DNA of 64,000 bases from Burkholderia sp. BCC1644 (GCF_902833225.1 NZ_CADFEI010000002.1:558001-622000), one strand, 5' to 3'; counted from the first letter of the stretch, positions 45,785 to 54,468 are shown. Program-made: numbers and translations. The notes: generated by a model not told the origin, from the letters alone.

Positions 45785-46306
45785 ATGGCCGACCTGTCAC
45801 CGGATCCGATCGACGCGCTCGTGCAGCGCATGGCGGCGCTCGACGCCGAGCGTGCGGTGCGCGCGACGATCACGCGCTACATGGCGCTGTGCGACGTGCC
45901 CGAGGATGCCGGCGACGGCCCGTCGCTCGCCGGGCTGTTCACCGCCGACGCCGTGTGGGAAGGCATCGGCCCGCAATACGCGCGGAAGTTCGGCCGCCTC
46001 GAAGGCACGGCCGCGATCGTCGCGATGCTGGGCCGCTACCTGCCGCCCGACCCGCACTTCTCGGCGAACCTGCACTTCCTGACGTCGGAGTCGATCGAGA
46101 TCGGCACCGGCAACGCCAGCGCGCGCGGCCGCTGGATCATGCTGCAGGCGTCGCGCTACGCGGACGGCACGGCCGAACTGATCGCCGCGCGGCTGACCAT
46201 CGATTTCGCGCCGGCGGCCAGCGGCGCCGCATGGCTGATCCGTCATTTCCGCACCGAACGCGTGCTCGACGGCCCGTGGCCGCTCGCCGCCGCGCCACGG
46301 TCCTGA
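45785..46306 (+). CDS. iacI: IacI, SnoaL/NTF2-like protein
   Basis: 173 residues of the SnoaL-like (NTF2) fold with the N-terminal RATITRYMALCDVPED helix and GLFTADAVWEG strand. Starts 8 bp after iacB. IacI proteins are thought to work at an early step of IAA degradation; acid/base chemistry in a cone-shaped pocket is typical of the family. No assigned catalytic residues. Confidence 0.8.
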   Translation: MADLSPDPIDALVQRMAALDAERAVRATITRYMALCDVPEDAGDGPSLAGLFTADAVWEGIGPQYARKFGRLEGTAAIVAMLGRYLPPDPHFSANLHFLTSESIEIGTGNASARGRWIMLQASRYADGTAELIAARLTIDFAPAASGAAWLIRHFRTERVLDGPWPLAAAPRS

Positions 46307-46337
46307 TGCATTCCACCGCTTTCGCACGATACCGACC

Positions 46338-47462
46338 ATGACAGGCTTCATCGACACCTTCACGCTCGGCGGCCCCGGCCCCACGATCGCGATCAAGGAC
46401 ACGATCGACATCGCGGGCCATCCGACCCGCGCGGCGAGCCGCGCGCTCGCCGACGCGCCGCCGGCCGCCCGACACGCGGACGTGGTCCGCCTGTTGCTCG
46501 ACGCCGGCTGGCAGATCGCCGGCAAGGCGAACATGCATGAACTCGCGTTCGGCATGACGGGCATCAACGACTACACGGGCACGCCCGTCAATCCGCAAGA
46601 CGCGACGCGCATCCCCGGCGGCTCGTCGAGCGGGTCCGCGTCGCTCGTCGGGCTCGGCGCGGTCGACGCGGCGCTCGGCACCGATACCGGCGGCTCGATT
46701 CGCGGGCCGGCCGCGTGCTGCGGCGTGGCCGGACTGAAGCCGACGTTCGGCCGCGTATCGCGGCGCGGCGTCGCGCCCACCGACACGACGCTTGATTGCG
46801 TCGGGCCGTTCGCGCGCGATATCCGCACGCTCGTCGCGGTGATGGCCGCGATCGCGCCGGGTTTCGATCGTGTGCAAGCGGCGGCGTCTGCGGCAGGCTG
46901 TACCGTCGCGCACGTCATCGTCGAAGCCGATCCGGCGATCGCCGCCGCGCTCGATGCGGCCGTCCGCGCATCGGGCCTGCGTTCGCACGCAGTCGTACTC
47001 GACGACATGCCGGCCTCGTTCGCGGCCGGGCTCACCGTGATCAACGCGGAAACGTCGCGCGCGTTCGGTCATCTGGTCGAAACCGGCCTGCTCGGCGCCG
47101 ATCTCGATGCGCGCCTGCGCACGGCCGCGGCGACGACACCCGCGGCACTCGCGGAAGCCGAAGCCGTCCGCGCACGCTTCACCGCGCAGGTCGATGCGGC
47201 GCTCGACCATGCGGACGTGCTGGTGCTGCCGACGCTGCCCGCGCTGCCGATCACGCTGCAGCAGGCGCGCGACGGCGTGTCGGTCATCGCGATGTCGTCG
47301 CTGATCCGGCCGTTCAACCTGAGCGGCCATCCGGCGCTCAGCCTGCCGCTGCCGCTGGCCGGCTCGCCGCTGAAGGCCGGCCTGCAGATCGTCGGGCGCA
47401 AGGGCGCGGACGAACGGGTCTGCGCGATCGCGGCACACTTCGAAGCGGCACTCGCCGCGTGA
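46338..47462 (+). CDS. iacH: IacH, amidase-signature hydrolase
   Basis: 374 residues with the Ser-cisSer-Lys triad of the amidase signature family: Lys20 (AIKDTIDIAG), Ser96 (GGSSSGS) and Ser120 (GTDTGGS). Belongs to the iac hydrolase that acts on a ring-modified IAA intermediate. Shorter than most amidases (about 450-500), which is usual for IacH. 31 bp after iacI. Confidence 0.87.
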   Translation: MTGFIDTFTLGGPGPTIAIKDTIDIAGHPTRAASRALADAPPAARHADVVRLLLDAGWQIAGKANMHELAFGMTGINDYTGTPVNPQDATRIPGGSSSGSASLVGLGAVDAALGTDTGGSIRGPAACCGVAGLKPTFGRVSRRGVAPTDTTLDCVGPFARDIRTLVAVMAAIAPGFDRVQAAASAAGCTVAHVIVEADPAIAAALDAAVRASGLRSHAVVLDDMPASFAAGLTVINAETSRAFGHLVETGLLGADLDARLRTAAATTPAALAEAEAVRARFTAQVDAALDHADVLVLPTLPALPITLQQARDGVSVIAMSSLIRPFNLSGHPALSLPLPLAGSPLKAGLQIVGRKGADERVCAIAAHFEAALAA

Positions 47463-47521
47463 ATCACGATGCGGGCGGCGCTTGCTCCGGCGCGCACCCG
47501 CGAACCAGGGAACTACGCACC

Positions 47522-48265
47522 ATGTCAGATCGAGTCGTCCTCGTCACCGGCGCCGCGCGCGGGCTCGGTGCCGTCATCGCCGAGCGCTTTCATGGAGCCG
47601 GCTACCGCGTCGCGCTCGCCGATATCGCCGCCGACGCCATTCACGCGCATGCGCGCGACCTCGACCCGAGCGGCGAACGCGTGATCGCGCTGCCGCTCGA
47701 CGTCACGTCGAAACGCGATTTCGAAGCCGCGCGCGATGCGCTCGTCGCGCGCTGGGGCGCGATCGACGTGCTCGTCAACAACGCGGGCGCCTCGAAGGTC
47801 GTGCCGGCGATGGAGATCACGGCCGAGCAGTTCGACCAGGTGATCGACGTGAACCTGCGCAGCGTGCTGTTCGGCTGCCAGGTGTTCGGCCGGTATTTCG
47901 CGGAGCGTGGCGCGGGCCGCATCGTCAACATCGCCTCGCTCGCCGGGCAGAACGGCGGCTCGGCGACCGGCGCGCACTACGCGGCCGCGAAAGGCGGCAC
48001 GCTGACGCTGACCAAGGTATTCGCACGCGATCTCGCGGCGCAGGGCGTGACCGTCAACGCGATCTCGCCGGGCCCGCTCGACCTGCCGATCGTGTATGAA
48101 AGCGTCGCGCCGGAAAAACTGCGTCAGGTGCTGGCGAGCCTGCCGGGCGGCAAGCTCGGATCGGCCGCATTCGTTGCGGATGCAGCCATCTTGCTCGCGT
48201 CGGGCGACGCGCATTTCGCGAACGGCGCGTGCTGGGACATCAACGGCGGGTTGTACATGCGCTGA
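47522..48265 (+). CDS. iacE: IacE, short-chain dehydrogenase
   Basis: 247 residues, classical SDR with TGAARGLG (9-16), NNAG (86-89), Ser139, Tyr153 and Lys157. Oxidises or reduces the 2-hydroxylated indole intermediate leading to dioxindole-3-acetate. Last gene of the iacABIHE run; convergent with the response regulator. Start ATG at 47522 is chosen because the SDR fold begins at once. Confidence 0.87.
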   Translation: MSDRVVLVTGAARGLGAVIAERFHGAGYRVALADIAADAIHAHARDLDPSGERVIALPLDVTSKRDFEAARDALVARWGAIDVLVNNAGASKVVPAMEITAEQFDQVIDVNLRSVLFGCQVFGRYFAERGAGRIVNIASLAGQNGGSATGAHYAAAKGGTLTLTKVFARDLAAQGVTVNAISPGPLDLPIVYESVAPEKLRQVLASLPGGKLGSAAFVADAAILLASGDAHFANGACWDINGGLYMR

Positions 48266-48352
48266 GCGGCGGCGCGCACCGATTGCGCTGTGCCGACCGG
48301 TGCCGCACGGGACACGTGCGGGTACGCGTACGCCCGCGTGCCTGCGGCACTG

Positions 48353-48991
48353 CTATCGCGGCGGCTCTCCGTCGTCGCCCCACACGACCATCACGTCGCG
48401 CACGAGCGCGGCGATCGACGTCGCGCCGAGCTTCTCCTTGATGCTCGCGCGATGCACGTCGACGGTCTTCACGCTGATCGACAGGTCCGACGCGATCTGC
48501 TTGCTGCCCTTGCCGTCCACGACGCCGCGCAACACTTCCTTCTCGCGCGCGGTCAGCGCATCGAGCCGCTGGCGCAACTCGCGGTGGCGCTGGCTCACCG
48601 CATGCCGCTGCTGCGCGAGCCGCAGCGCGCGCTGCACGCGTTCGAGCATCTGCTGCGAGTTGTACGGTTTCTCGACGAAATCGATCGCGCCGTTCTGCAG
48701 CGCGCGCACCGACATCGGAATGTCGCCGTGCCCGCTGACGAAGATCACCGGCAGCGTCGCGCCACGCGCATTCAGTTCGGCCTGCACGTCGAAACCGCTT
48801 TTCTCCGGCATCCGCACGTCGAGCACCAGGCACGCGGGCAGGTTCACGTCGAAGCGCGCGAGAAAGTCGGCGGCGTTCGCGAACCCTTCGGACGCGATGC
48901 CGACCGATTCGAGCAACCACGCGAGCGACGTCCGCATGCCGCTGTCGTCGTCGACGATGTATACGATCGGTGCGGGTGACGTCGTCATCAC
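48353..48991 (-). CDS. FixJ/NarL-type response regulator of iac locus
   Basis: 212 residues. Receiver domain with acidic pocket DDD (14-16), phospho-acceptor Asp58, and Lys108 in EKPY; C-terminal LuxR-type HTH from about 146 (LTAREKEVL...SVKTVDVHRASIKEKL). Likely partner of the PAS kinase at 42372, the pair bracketing the iacABIHE operon. Divergent from iacG over a 350-bp gap. Expected to switch on the early IAA genes. Confidence 0.87.
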   Translation of the reverse strand: MMTTSPAPIVYIVDDDSGMRTSLAWLLESVGIASEGFANAADFLARFDVNLPACLVLDVRMPEKSGFDVQAELNARGATLPVIFVSGHGDIPMSVRALQNGAIDFVEKPYNSQQMLERVQRALRLAQQRHAVSQRHRELRQRLDALTAREKEVLRGVVDGKGSKQIASDLSISVKTVDVHRASIKEKLGATSIAALVRDVMVVWGDDGEPPR

Positions 48992-49341
48992 GGGTGTCTC
49001 GCTGAATATCGGTATGGGTATCGCACGCGCTGCGCGAGAGGCCGGTGGCCGGCGTGCCGCGCGCGTCGTTCGCTGGGGGTGTGCGGCACATCATAACGAG
49101 CCGAAAACCCGCTGGAAACCCCTTCACGTGCCGCACGAACGCGTAATCGCGGTTTTTTTCGGGCGATGCGTCGCGCATCTAGGTAGAACCTTTAGACACG
49201 TTGGCGAGAACGCCATCTTCATCGTCAATCGTGCGAATGGTCGGCCGCATTTTCGCGACGTACGCTCGGGTCATCGTCGGCGATCCGGCGCTGCAGCGGC
49301 AGCGCTGCGCAACCGCCGCTTTCGTCCAACCAGGAGCGCCC
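48992..49341. promoter_or_regulatory. Response regulator/iacG divergent region
   Basis: 350 bp with no gene. Two dyads sit side by side: GATGCG-tcg-CGCATC (49165-49179) and an imperfect TCTAGGTagaACCTTTAGA (49178-49196), about 150 bp before iacG. They are candidate response-regulator sites. A T7 run precedes the first dyad (49153-49159). Confidence 0.4.
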
Positions 49342-49887
49342 ATGTCTTCCACGACCGATAACCAGCGACCGGCGCGCGTCGAACCGACCGACGCGCAAAA
49401 GGCCTTCCGCCAGGCGATGGCCCACCTCGGCGCGGCCGTCAACGTCATCACCACGGCCGGGCCGCACGGCCGCTGCGGGATCACCGCGAGCGCCGTGTGC
49501 TCCGTCACCGATACGCCGCCGACGCTGCTCGTGTGCATGAACCGGTCGAGCGCGATGCATGCGGCCTTCGAGCGCAACCGCCATGTCTGCATCAACGTGC
49601 TGCCGGCCGAGCACGAGCTGCTCGCACGGCACTTCGCCGGGCTCACCGATGTGCCGATGGAGCGGCGTTTCGACCTGCCCGTGTGGGATCGGGGCGAGCA
49701 GGACGTGCCCGTGCTGCGCGACGCGCTCGCGAGCCTGCAGGGCACGATCGCCGAGATGAAGGAAGTCGGCTCGCATTCGGTGATGTTCATCGAGGCGACG
49801 TCGATTCGCGTGCGCGACGACGGCGACAGCCTCATCTACTTCAGCCGCGCGTTTCATCGCGTGTCGCGCACCGCGTGCGTGCGGTGA
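49342..49887 (+). CDS. iacG: IacG, flavin reductase
   Basis: 181 residues, flavin-reductase-like FMN-binding domain (AVNVITTAGPHG, GITASAVCSVTDTPP, GSHSVMFIEA). Provides FMNH2 or FADH2 to IacA. ATG follows CAGGAGCGCCC. Stands alone on its strand, separated from iacE by the divergent response regulator; converges with the MFS gene at 49899. Paralogue at 36632. Confidence 0.87.
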   Translation: MSSTTDNQRPARVEPTDAQKAFRQAMAHLGAAVNVITTAGPHGRCGITASAVCSVTDTPPTLLVCMNRSSAMHAAFERNRHVCINVLPAEHELLARHFAGLTDVPMERRFDLPVWDRGEQDVPVLRDALASLQGTIAEMKEVGSHSVMFIEATSIRVRDDGDSLIYFSRAFHRVSRTACVR

Positions 49888-49898
49888 CGTACGCGTGA

Positions 49899-51191
49899 CT
49901 ACGCGGGCGTTCGCAAGGCGCGCTGCCCGGCCGCAAGCGCCGCGCCGGCAAACAGCGTCAGCGCCGAATACACGAGCCCGCGCGCGAGCCCCGCGCTGTC
50001 CGATACCCAGCCGATCGCGACCGGCCCCGCGATCTGGCCGAACGCAAAGACCGTCGTGAACGCGCTGATCCCCTTCGCCCAGCCGTCGGGCGGCAGGTTG
50101 TGCCGCACGAAGGCCGTCGTCGACGCGACGGCCGACAGGAACGTCGCGCCGAACAGCACGCCCGACGCGAACGCGGCGGCCGGATGCACGAACATCGCCG
50201 GCATCAGCGTCGCGATGCCGAGCAGTGCGTTGAGCACCGCGAGCGCCTGGCCGCCGCGCATCCGGTCGAGCAACCCCGACCACAACCGCGCCGACACGAC
50301 GGTCGCGACGCCGAGCATCACGTAGAACGCGGAGACCACCGTGCCGCTCACGCCCGCGCCGCGCAGCAGCGCGACGATGAACGTCATGTAGCCGATATAG
50401 CCGACACCGAACAGGCCGTAGCCGGCCAGCGCGAGCGAGAAGCGGGCCGGGCTCGCGGTCGCGGCCGGCGGCGTGCCGTCGCGCGGCCTGGGCGGCGCCG
50501 CATGCACATGCTCGATGCGGCGCGCGCCCGACACGGCCACCGCCGAGAACAGCACGCATGCGACCGCGAGCGCGAACCATGCCGGCTGCCAGCCGTGCAC
50601 GCCATGCGTGAGCGTGGCCGGCACGAGCAGCGACGACGCGACGATGCCCCACCCCGTGCCGCCGTAGTAGAGACCCAGCAACAGCCCCGCATCGCGCGGC
50701 GACGCCGACGCGAGCCGCGCGGCCAGCACACCGCCGCTGATGAAGATCAGCGCGCTGCCGACGCCCGTTGCCAGCCGCTGCACGAGCAGCGCGTGCATGC
50801 CGGCCGTGAGCCCGCATGTCGCCATGAGCACCGCGGTCAGCACACAGCCGGCCGCCAGCAGCGTGCCCGCGCGCCAGCGCCGCGACAACAACGGAAACGC
50901 GAGCGCGCCGATCAGGTAGCCGGCCGCGTTCGCGGTGTTCAGCGCGCCGGCCTGCGCGAACGTCCAGCCGAGATCGGCCTTCATCGGCGGCAGCAGCAGC
51001 GCATACGAAAAGCGCGCGAGGCCGAGCGCGATCGCGCTGCCGAGCGACAGGCAGATCGCGAGCCGCCACGCGGCCATGCGATCGGGATCGGTTGCGCCGG
51101 CGTCCGGCCGCGAGGGGCCGGCATGCTCCGGTTGCGGCGCTGCGCGCATCGGGTCGTCTCCATCGTTGTTCGGATTCGAGGCTTCCGCCAT
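49899..51191 (-). CDS. YbfB/YjiJ-family MFS transporter
   Basis: 430 residues with about twelve membrane segments after a 45-residue hydrophilic Asn/Asp/Pro-rich N-terminus. LARFSYALLLPPMKADLGWT and NAAGYLIGAL identify the YbfB/YjiJ group, whose substrates are unknown. Start at 51191 chosen among ATGs at 51221 and 51191; neither has a strong ribosome site. Not clearly part of the iac operon. Confidence 0.82.
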   Translation of the reverse strand: MAEASNPNNDGDDPMRAAPQPEHAGPSRPDAGATDPDRMAAWRLAICLSLGSAIALGLARFSYALLLPPMKADLGWTFAQAGALNTANAAGYLIGALAFPLLSRRWRAGTLLAAGCVLTAVLMATCGLTAGMHALLVQRLATGVGSALIFISGGVLAARLASASPRDAGLLLGLYYGGTGWGIVASSLLVPATLTHGVHGWQPAWFALAVACVLFSAVAVSGARRIEHVHAAPPRPRDGTPPAATASPARFSLALAGYGLFGVGYIGYMTFIVALLRGAGVSGTVVSAFYVMLGVATVVSARLWSGLLDRMRGGQALAVLNALLGIATLMPAMFVHPAAAFASGVLFGATFLSAVASTTAFVRHNLPPDGWAKGISAFTTVFAFGQIAGPVAIGWVSDSAGLARGLVYSALTLFAGAALAAGQRALRTPA

Positions 51192-51325
51192 CGTCGGTCG
51201 ATCATACTTGAGCTGCCGCATCACCGGCGTGCCTCGGCGGCAGAATCCCGACGGCAGCCGCGCCCGGATCCAATTCCTCCATGCAACGACCTGAGGACTC
51301 GGGAAAACGACAAGCGCTCGCAGCG

Positions 51326-51871
51326 CTACCGTCCCAGTCCCGCGGCAAATGCGTCGAGCAGCGCCCGCCCCTCGCGCCATTCCGCCAGCCCGGACGCCAC
51401 GTTCAGGTGGCCGCGCGCGCCGATCGGAAGCGGCGTCGCGCCGCGTTCCGTTACCCACTCGAGCGCGCGCCCCGACGGATCGTACGGGTCGTCCGAGCTC
51501 GCGACCGCAAGCACCGGCAAGCCGTCGAAGCGACCGTTCGGCAGGCGCGCGAACGCGCGGGCGGCAACCGGGAAACGCGGCCCCTCCGGATCGGGCACGG
51601 CCACGAGAAACGCGCCGCGCACCGCACGCGCCGCCACGGCATGCCAATGCGCGAACAACAGACAACCCAGCGAATGACAAATGACCAGCGGCGGAGTCCG
51701 CGCGTTTGCGACGGCCGCATCCAGCGCCGCGATCCAGTCGGTCAGGTCGGGCGCATCCCATGAAGCCGGCGCGATGCGCACGGCGTCGGGCAGCGCCGTT
51801 TCCCAGTGACTCTGCCAATGCTCCGGTCCCGAGTTGCCGATACCCGGCACGATCACGCTTGCTCGATCCAT
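51326..51871 (-). CDS. RBBP9/YdeN-family serine hydrolase
   Basis: 181 residues, small alpha/beta hydrolase. The N-terminal GIGNSGPEHWQSHW is the family mark; catalytic Ser67 in CHSLGC, Asp in ASSDDPYD and His in GHLN. Two ATG codons and a GTG are crowded after GGAGG; the third (51871) has the best spacing. Divergent from the Lrp gene (116 bp), a likely regulator. Substrate unknown. Confidence 0.87.
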   Translation of the reverse strand: MDRASVIVPGIGNSGPEHWQSHWETALPDAVRIAPASWDAPDLTDWIAALDAAVANARTPPLVICHSLGCLLFAHWHAVAARAVRGAFLVAVPDPEGPRFPVAARAFARLPNGRFDGLPVLAVASSDDPYDPSGRALEWVTERGATPLPIGARGHLNVASGLAEWREGRALLDAFAAGLGR

Positions 51872-51987
51872 CATCACCTCCGTGAAAGGGAAGCCCGCAG
51901 TGTGACCCCGCGCTCGTCCGCCCGGAATGGCAAGTCATCGGTTATTGAGACAAAATGCCGATGAATCAACGGTACTGGAGGACGGCC

Positions 51988-52443
51988 ATGCCGGACGAAG
52001 CACTGGATCGCCTGGATCTTGCGATCCTGGAAGCCCTGCAGGAAAACGCGCGGACGCCGCTGTCGGAGGTGGGCCGGCGTATCGGGCTGTCGCAGCCCGC
52101 AACCTCGGAACGCGTCAAGCGGCTGGAAGAGCGCGGCATCATCGCCGGCTACGGCGCACGGATCGATCCGGCTGCGTTGGGCCTGGGAATGACGGCCATC
52201 ATCCGGCTGAAGACGACACACGAACACATCAAACCCGCACTGCGCGCGTTTGCCGAGATGCCGCATGTCATCGAAGTCCACCGCATGACCGGAGACGATT
52301 GTTTTCTGCTGAAGGTGCTGGTGCCGACACCGGGCCAGCTGGAGACCCTCATCGACGCGATTGCCCGTTTCGGCTCGGTCACGACTTCGCTGGTGTTGCG
52401 ATCCGAACCGGTCAAGACGATCGGAAAGGCGCTGCTCGGATGA
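51988..52443 (+). CDS. Lrp/AsnC-family regulator
   Basis: 151 residues: N-terminal HTH (LSEVGRRIGLSQPATSERVKRLEERGII, about 25-52) and C-terminal RAM ligand-binding domain with GDDCFLLKV. Start at 51988 follows CTGGAGGACGGCC; an ATG at 51955 adds 11 residues. Divergent from the serine hydrolase and 361 bp upstream of the acidic-peptide operon, either of which could be its target. Confidence 0.9.
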   Translation: MPDEALDRLDLAILEALQENARTPLSEVGRRIGLSQPATSERVKRLEERGIIAGYGARIDPAALGLGMTAIIRLKTTHEHIKPALRAFAEMPHVIEVHRMTGDDCFLLKVLVPTPGQLETLIDAIARFGSVTTSLVLRSEPVKTIGKALLG

Positions 52444-52804
52444 CGCACGCATGCGGACCGGCCGCGTGGCGCCGATCCGGTCATTACATCGATCACAATA
52501 ATCCGGGCAATTGATTTATCGATTAAAAATCATTGAATCAATTGCATCGATCGAGATTCAATCCACCGGAAATTGGCGTCGATTCCGTTATGTGCTTTAT
52601 CCGGCTTTTTTCACGCATGAATCACAAACATCCGGTGTTTAGCACGCGTTGGCTAAAATCCTTGCAACGCATTGCATTCGCAAAATCGTCAGACTAATAT
52701 CGACGCCACTTGTCCGGCATTCACAAAATGCTGAACGAGGAGCGGAAATATTTTTTACCGCGCTTTCATGTTGAATCACTCATGTTCACCACAGGAGAAT
52801 TGAC
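52444..52804 (+). promoter_or_regulatory. AT-rich promoter region of the peptide operon
   Basis: 361 bp, much more AT-rich than the rest of the window. A sigma-70-like promoter is visible: TTGCAT (52672-52677), 17-bp spacer, TAATAT (52695-52700), predicting transcription from about 52707 and a 98-base leader. Upstream, ATTGATT (52510-52516) and AATCAAT (52536-52542) form an inverted pair, a possible regulator site. CACAGGAGAATTGAC is the ribosome site of the 40-codon gene. Confidence 0.6.
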
Positions 52805-52927
52805 ATGCAGGACACCCAGCAGATCGAATTGCTTGACTGGATGCAGGAAGACACGCACCCCGAGGCCGTCGACATGATGGTCGAGGACGCCGTGGTGCCG
52901 TTCGGCACCGCGCTCTGGCCGGTCTGA
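52805..52927 (+). CDS. 40-residue acidic peptide, possible modified-peptide precursor
   Basis: A 40-codon frame with a strong AGGAG site and its own promoter. It has nine Asp/Glu, one His and no Lys or Arg. The N-terminal part (QQIELLDWMQEDTHPEAVDM) reads as an acidic amphipathic helix, like leader sequences; the C-terminus is hydrophobic (VVPFGTALWPV) with one Trp and two Pro. No signal peptide. It is followed by a palindrome and a metalloenzyme gene, the order expected of a precursor and its tailoring enzyme. It could instead be a regulatory leader peptide. Family not recognised. Confidence 0.7.
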   Translation: MQDTQQIELLDWMQEDTHPEAVDMMVEDAVVPFGTALWPV

Positions 52928-52944
52928 GCGGGCCACCCGTTCTC

Positions 52945-52968
52945 GCGGAAGGGCCGCGGCCCTTCCGC
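52945..52968. repeat. Perfect 24-bp palindrome between peptide and enzyme genes
   Basis: Self-complementary half GCGGAAGGGCCG, centred at 52956/52957, in the 58-bp gap. As RNA it could fold into a stem of up to 12 pairs, and a closed hairpin would use fewer. It may limit read-through into the enzyme or protect the peptide mRNA, giving excess precursor over enzyme. The enzyme's GGAG ribosome site starts just after it. Confidence 0.7.
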
Positions 52969-52985
52969 CGCTTCCGGAGATACGC

Positions 52986-53939
52986 ATGCTGAACCTGCAC
53001 CGCGCGCTCGGGTTTCACCCCGCGCTACGCGACAAGCTGGCGCGCGGCGAGTCGGGAAAACTGCTGGTCGGCTATGACACCCGCAACCGCGACATCGCGT
53101 TGCGCGCGTTTTCCGCCCTGCCCGCATCGCTCGACGCCACGACCCTCTGCCTCGAAAGCACCGCACCCGCCGACATCGCCGCCGCGCTCAACGACGCCGA
53201 CCTGTTCGTGCTGCTGTACGACTCGTCGTGCCTGCCGACGCCGTCGCCGAGCGGTCCGCCGTTCCTCGCCGCGATCCGCCCGGCGATCGTCGAGCACTGG
53301 AGCAAGTCGGTTTTGTTCAAGGACTACGGCCCGCACCTCGACGAGGCGTTCGCCGAATCGCTCGACGACATCGCCGCACGCAACGGCCGGCTGATCGACG
53401 CGGCCGCACACGCATCGCAGATCCGCTTCATCGACGAAGCCGGCAACACGCTGACGGGCTCGCTCGCGCCGGACCAGAAATGGACGAGCGTGGACGGCAT
53501 GGGCAATCTCGACGTCGTGCCCGGCGAGATCGCGACGCACGTCACCGACCTGAACGGCTCGGTCGTGTTCAGCGGCACGTTTCTCGGCACGGTGCCGTTC
53601 GCGATCAAGTACAAGGTGGCCGAGCAACTCGCGACGCTGCGGGTCGAGAACAGCACGATCGTCGATTTCGACACCGACGATGCGGGCTTCCGGCGCGATT
53701 TCTCGACCTATCTCGACCGGCACGCGAATCATCGGCGCATCGAGGAATTCGGCATCGGCACGAACCTCGGCATACGCGGGCTCTACGGCCGCAACGCGGG
53801 ATTCGAGGAGCGCCATCCGGGCCTGCATCTCGGGCTCGGCGGCGGCGCAAACGGCAGCCACCACCTCGACCTGATCTTCGCGCGCGGCACGCTCGCGCTC
53901 GACGAGCGGATCGTGTTCGACGGCGCGTTCGCCGTCTGA
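52986..53939 (+). CDS. M29 aminopeptidase/NicX-like metalloenzyme
   Basis: 317 residues. The C-terminal half matches the metal site of M29 aminopeptidases and NicX-type Fe(II) dioxygenases: Glu181 (VVPGE), Glu254 (EFGIGTN), His281 (HLGLG), and His293-x-Asp295 (HHLD). These correspond to the five ligands of aminopeptidase T in order; His281, His293 and Asp295 correspond to the 2-His-1-Asp iron site of NicX. The loop between His281 and His293 is short (12 against about 33 residues), which removes the catalytic Tyr region. Length is about 80-90 residues below typical M29 proteins. Likely tailors or cleaves the 40-residue peptide. Cytosolic, no signal. Confidence 0.75.
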   Translation: MLNLHRALGFHPALRDKLARGESGKLLVGYDTRNRDIALRAFSALPASLDATTLCLESTAPADIAAALNDADLFVLLYDSSCLPTPSPSGPPFLAAIRPAIVEHWSKSVLFKDYGPHLDEAFAESLDDIAARNGRLIDAAAHASQIRFIDEAGNTLTGSLAPDQKWTSVDGMGNLDVVPGEIATHVTDLNGSVVFSGTFLGTVPFAIKYKVAEQLATLRVENSTIVDFDTDDAGFRRDFSTYLDRHANHRRIEEFGIGTNLGIRGLYGRNAGFEERHPGLHLGLGGGANGSHHLDLIFARGTLALDERIVFDGAFAV

Positions 53940-53958
53940 CGAGGAAGGGGGTGCGTGC

Positions 53959-54468
53959 TCAGGCTTCGGCGGCAGGCATGTCGCCGAGCCACTTGAACAT
54001 CACGAGGCAGTCGACGAAGCCGAGCCGCGCGTGACGGTATGCGCGCGGCAGCCGGCCGACGATCTCGAATCCCAGCTTCTGCCACAGCGCGACCGCGACC
54101 GCGTTCGTCGCGACCACCGAGTTGAACTGCATCGCGAGGAAACCGCGCTCGCGCGCGACCTGCTGCGAGTGCTCGCACATCAGGCGCGCGACGCCGCGAC
54201 CGCGCGCGGCCTCGCTCACCATGTAGCCGCAATTGCTCACGTGCTTGCCGGGCCCCGCCGCGTTCGCCTTCAGGTAGTACGAGCCGAGCACCACGCCGTC
54301 CTCTTCGGCGATCCACGTGCAAAGGGGTGCGGCGAGCCACAATGCGCGCGCCGCTTCCGGTGTCGGCTCCGGATCGAAAGCATAGGTTTCCTGAGCAGCG
54401 ACGATGGCGCGATAGGTCGGCCAGAAACGCGGGAAATCGTCCTCGGTCATCGGGCGAATCGTGATCAT
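53959..54468 (-). CDS. GNAT-family N-acetyltransferase
   Basis: 169 residues, full GNAT fold: beta-strand 4 YMVSEAARGRGVARLMCEH carries the acetyl-CoA pyrophosphate motif (RGRGVA) and NAVAVALWQKLGFEIVG is motif B. Related to phosphinothricin-type acetyltransferases. Start at 54468 with GAGAGAACCCGC. Convergent with the metalloenzyme, 19 bp apart; not the same transcript. Substrate unknown. Confidence 0.87.
   Translation of the reverse strand: MITIRPMTEDDFPRFWPTYRAIVAAQETYAFDPEPTPEAARALWLAAPLCTWIAEEDGVVLGSYYLKANAAGPGKHVSNCGYMVSEAARGRGVARLMCEHSQQVARERGFLAMQFNSVVATNAVAVALWQKLGFEIVGRLPRAYRHARLGFVDCLVMFKWLGDMPAAEA

Noticed and set aside
52617..52697. 26-codon frame MNHKHPVFSTRW... upstream of the acidic peptide
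   Set aside because: Has no ribosome site and overlaps the predicted -35 and -10 of the peptide promoter, so it is unlikely to be translated.
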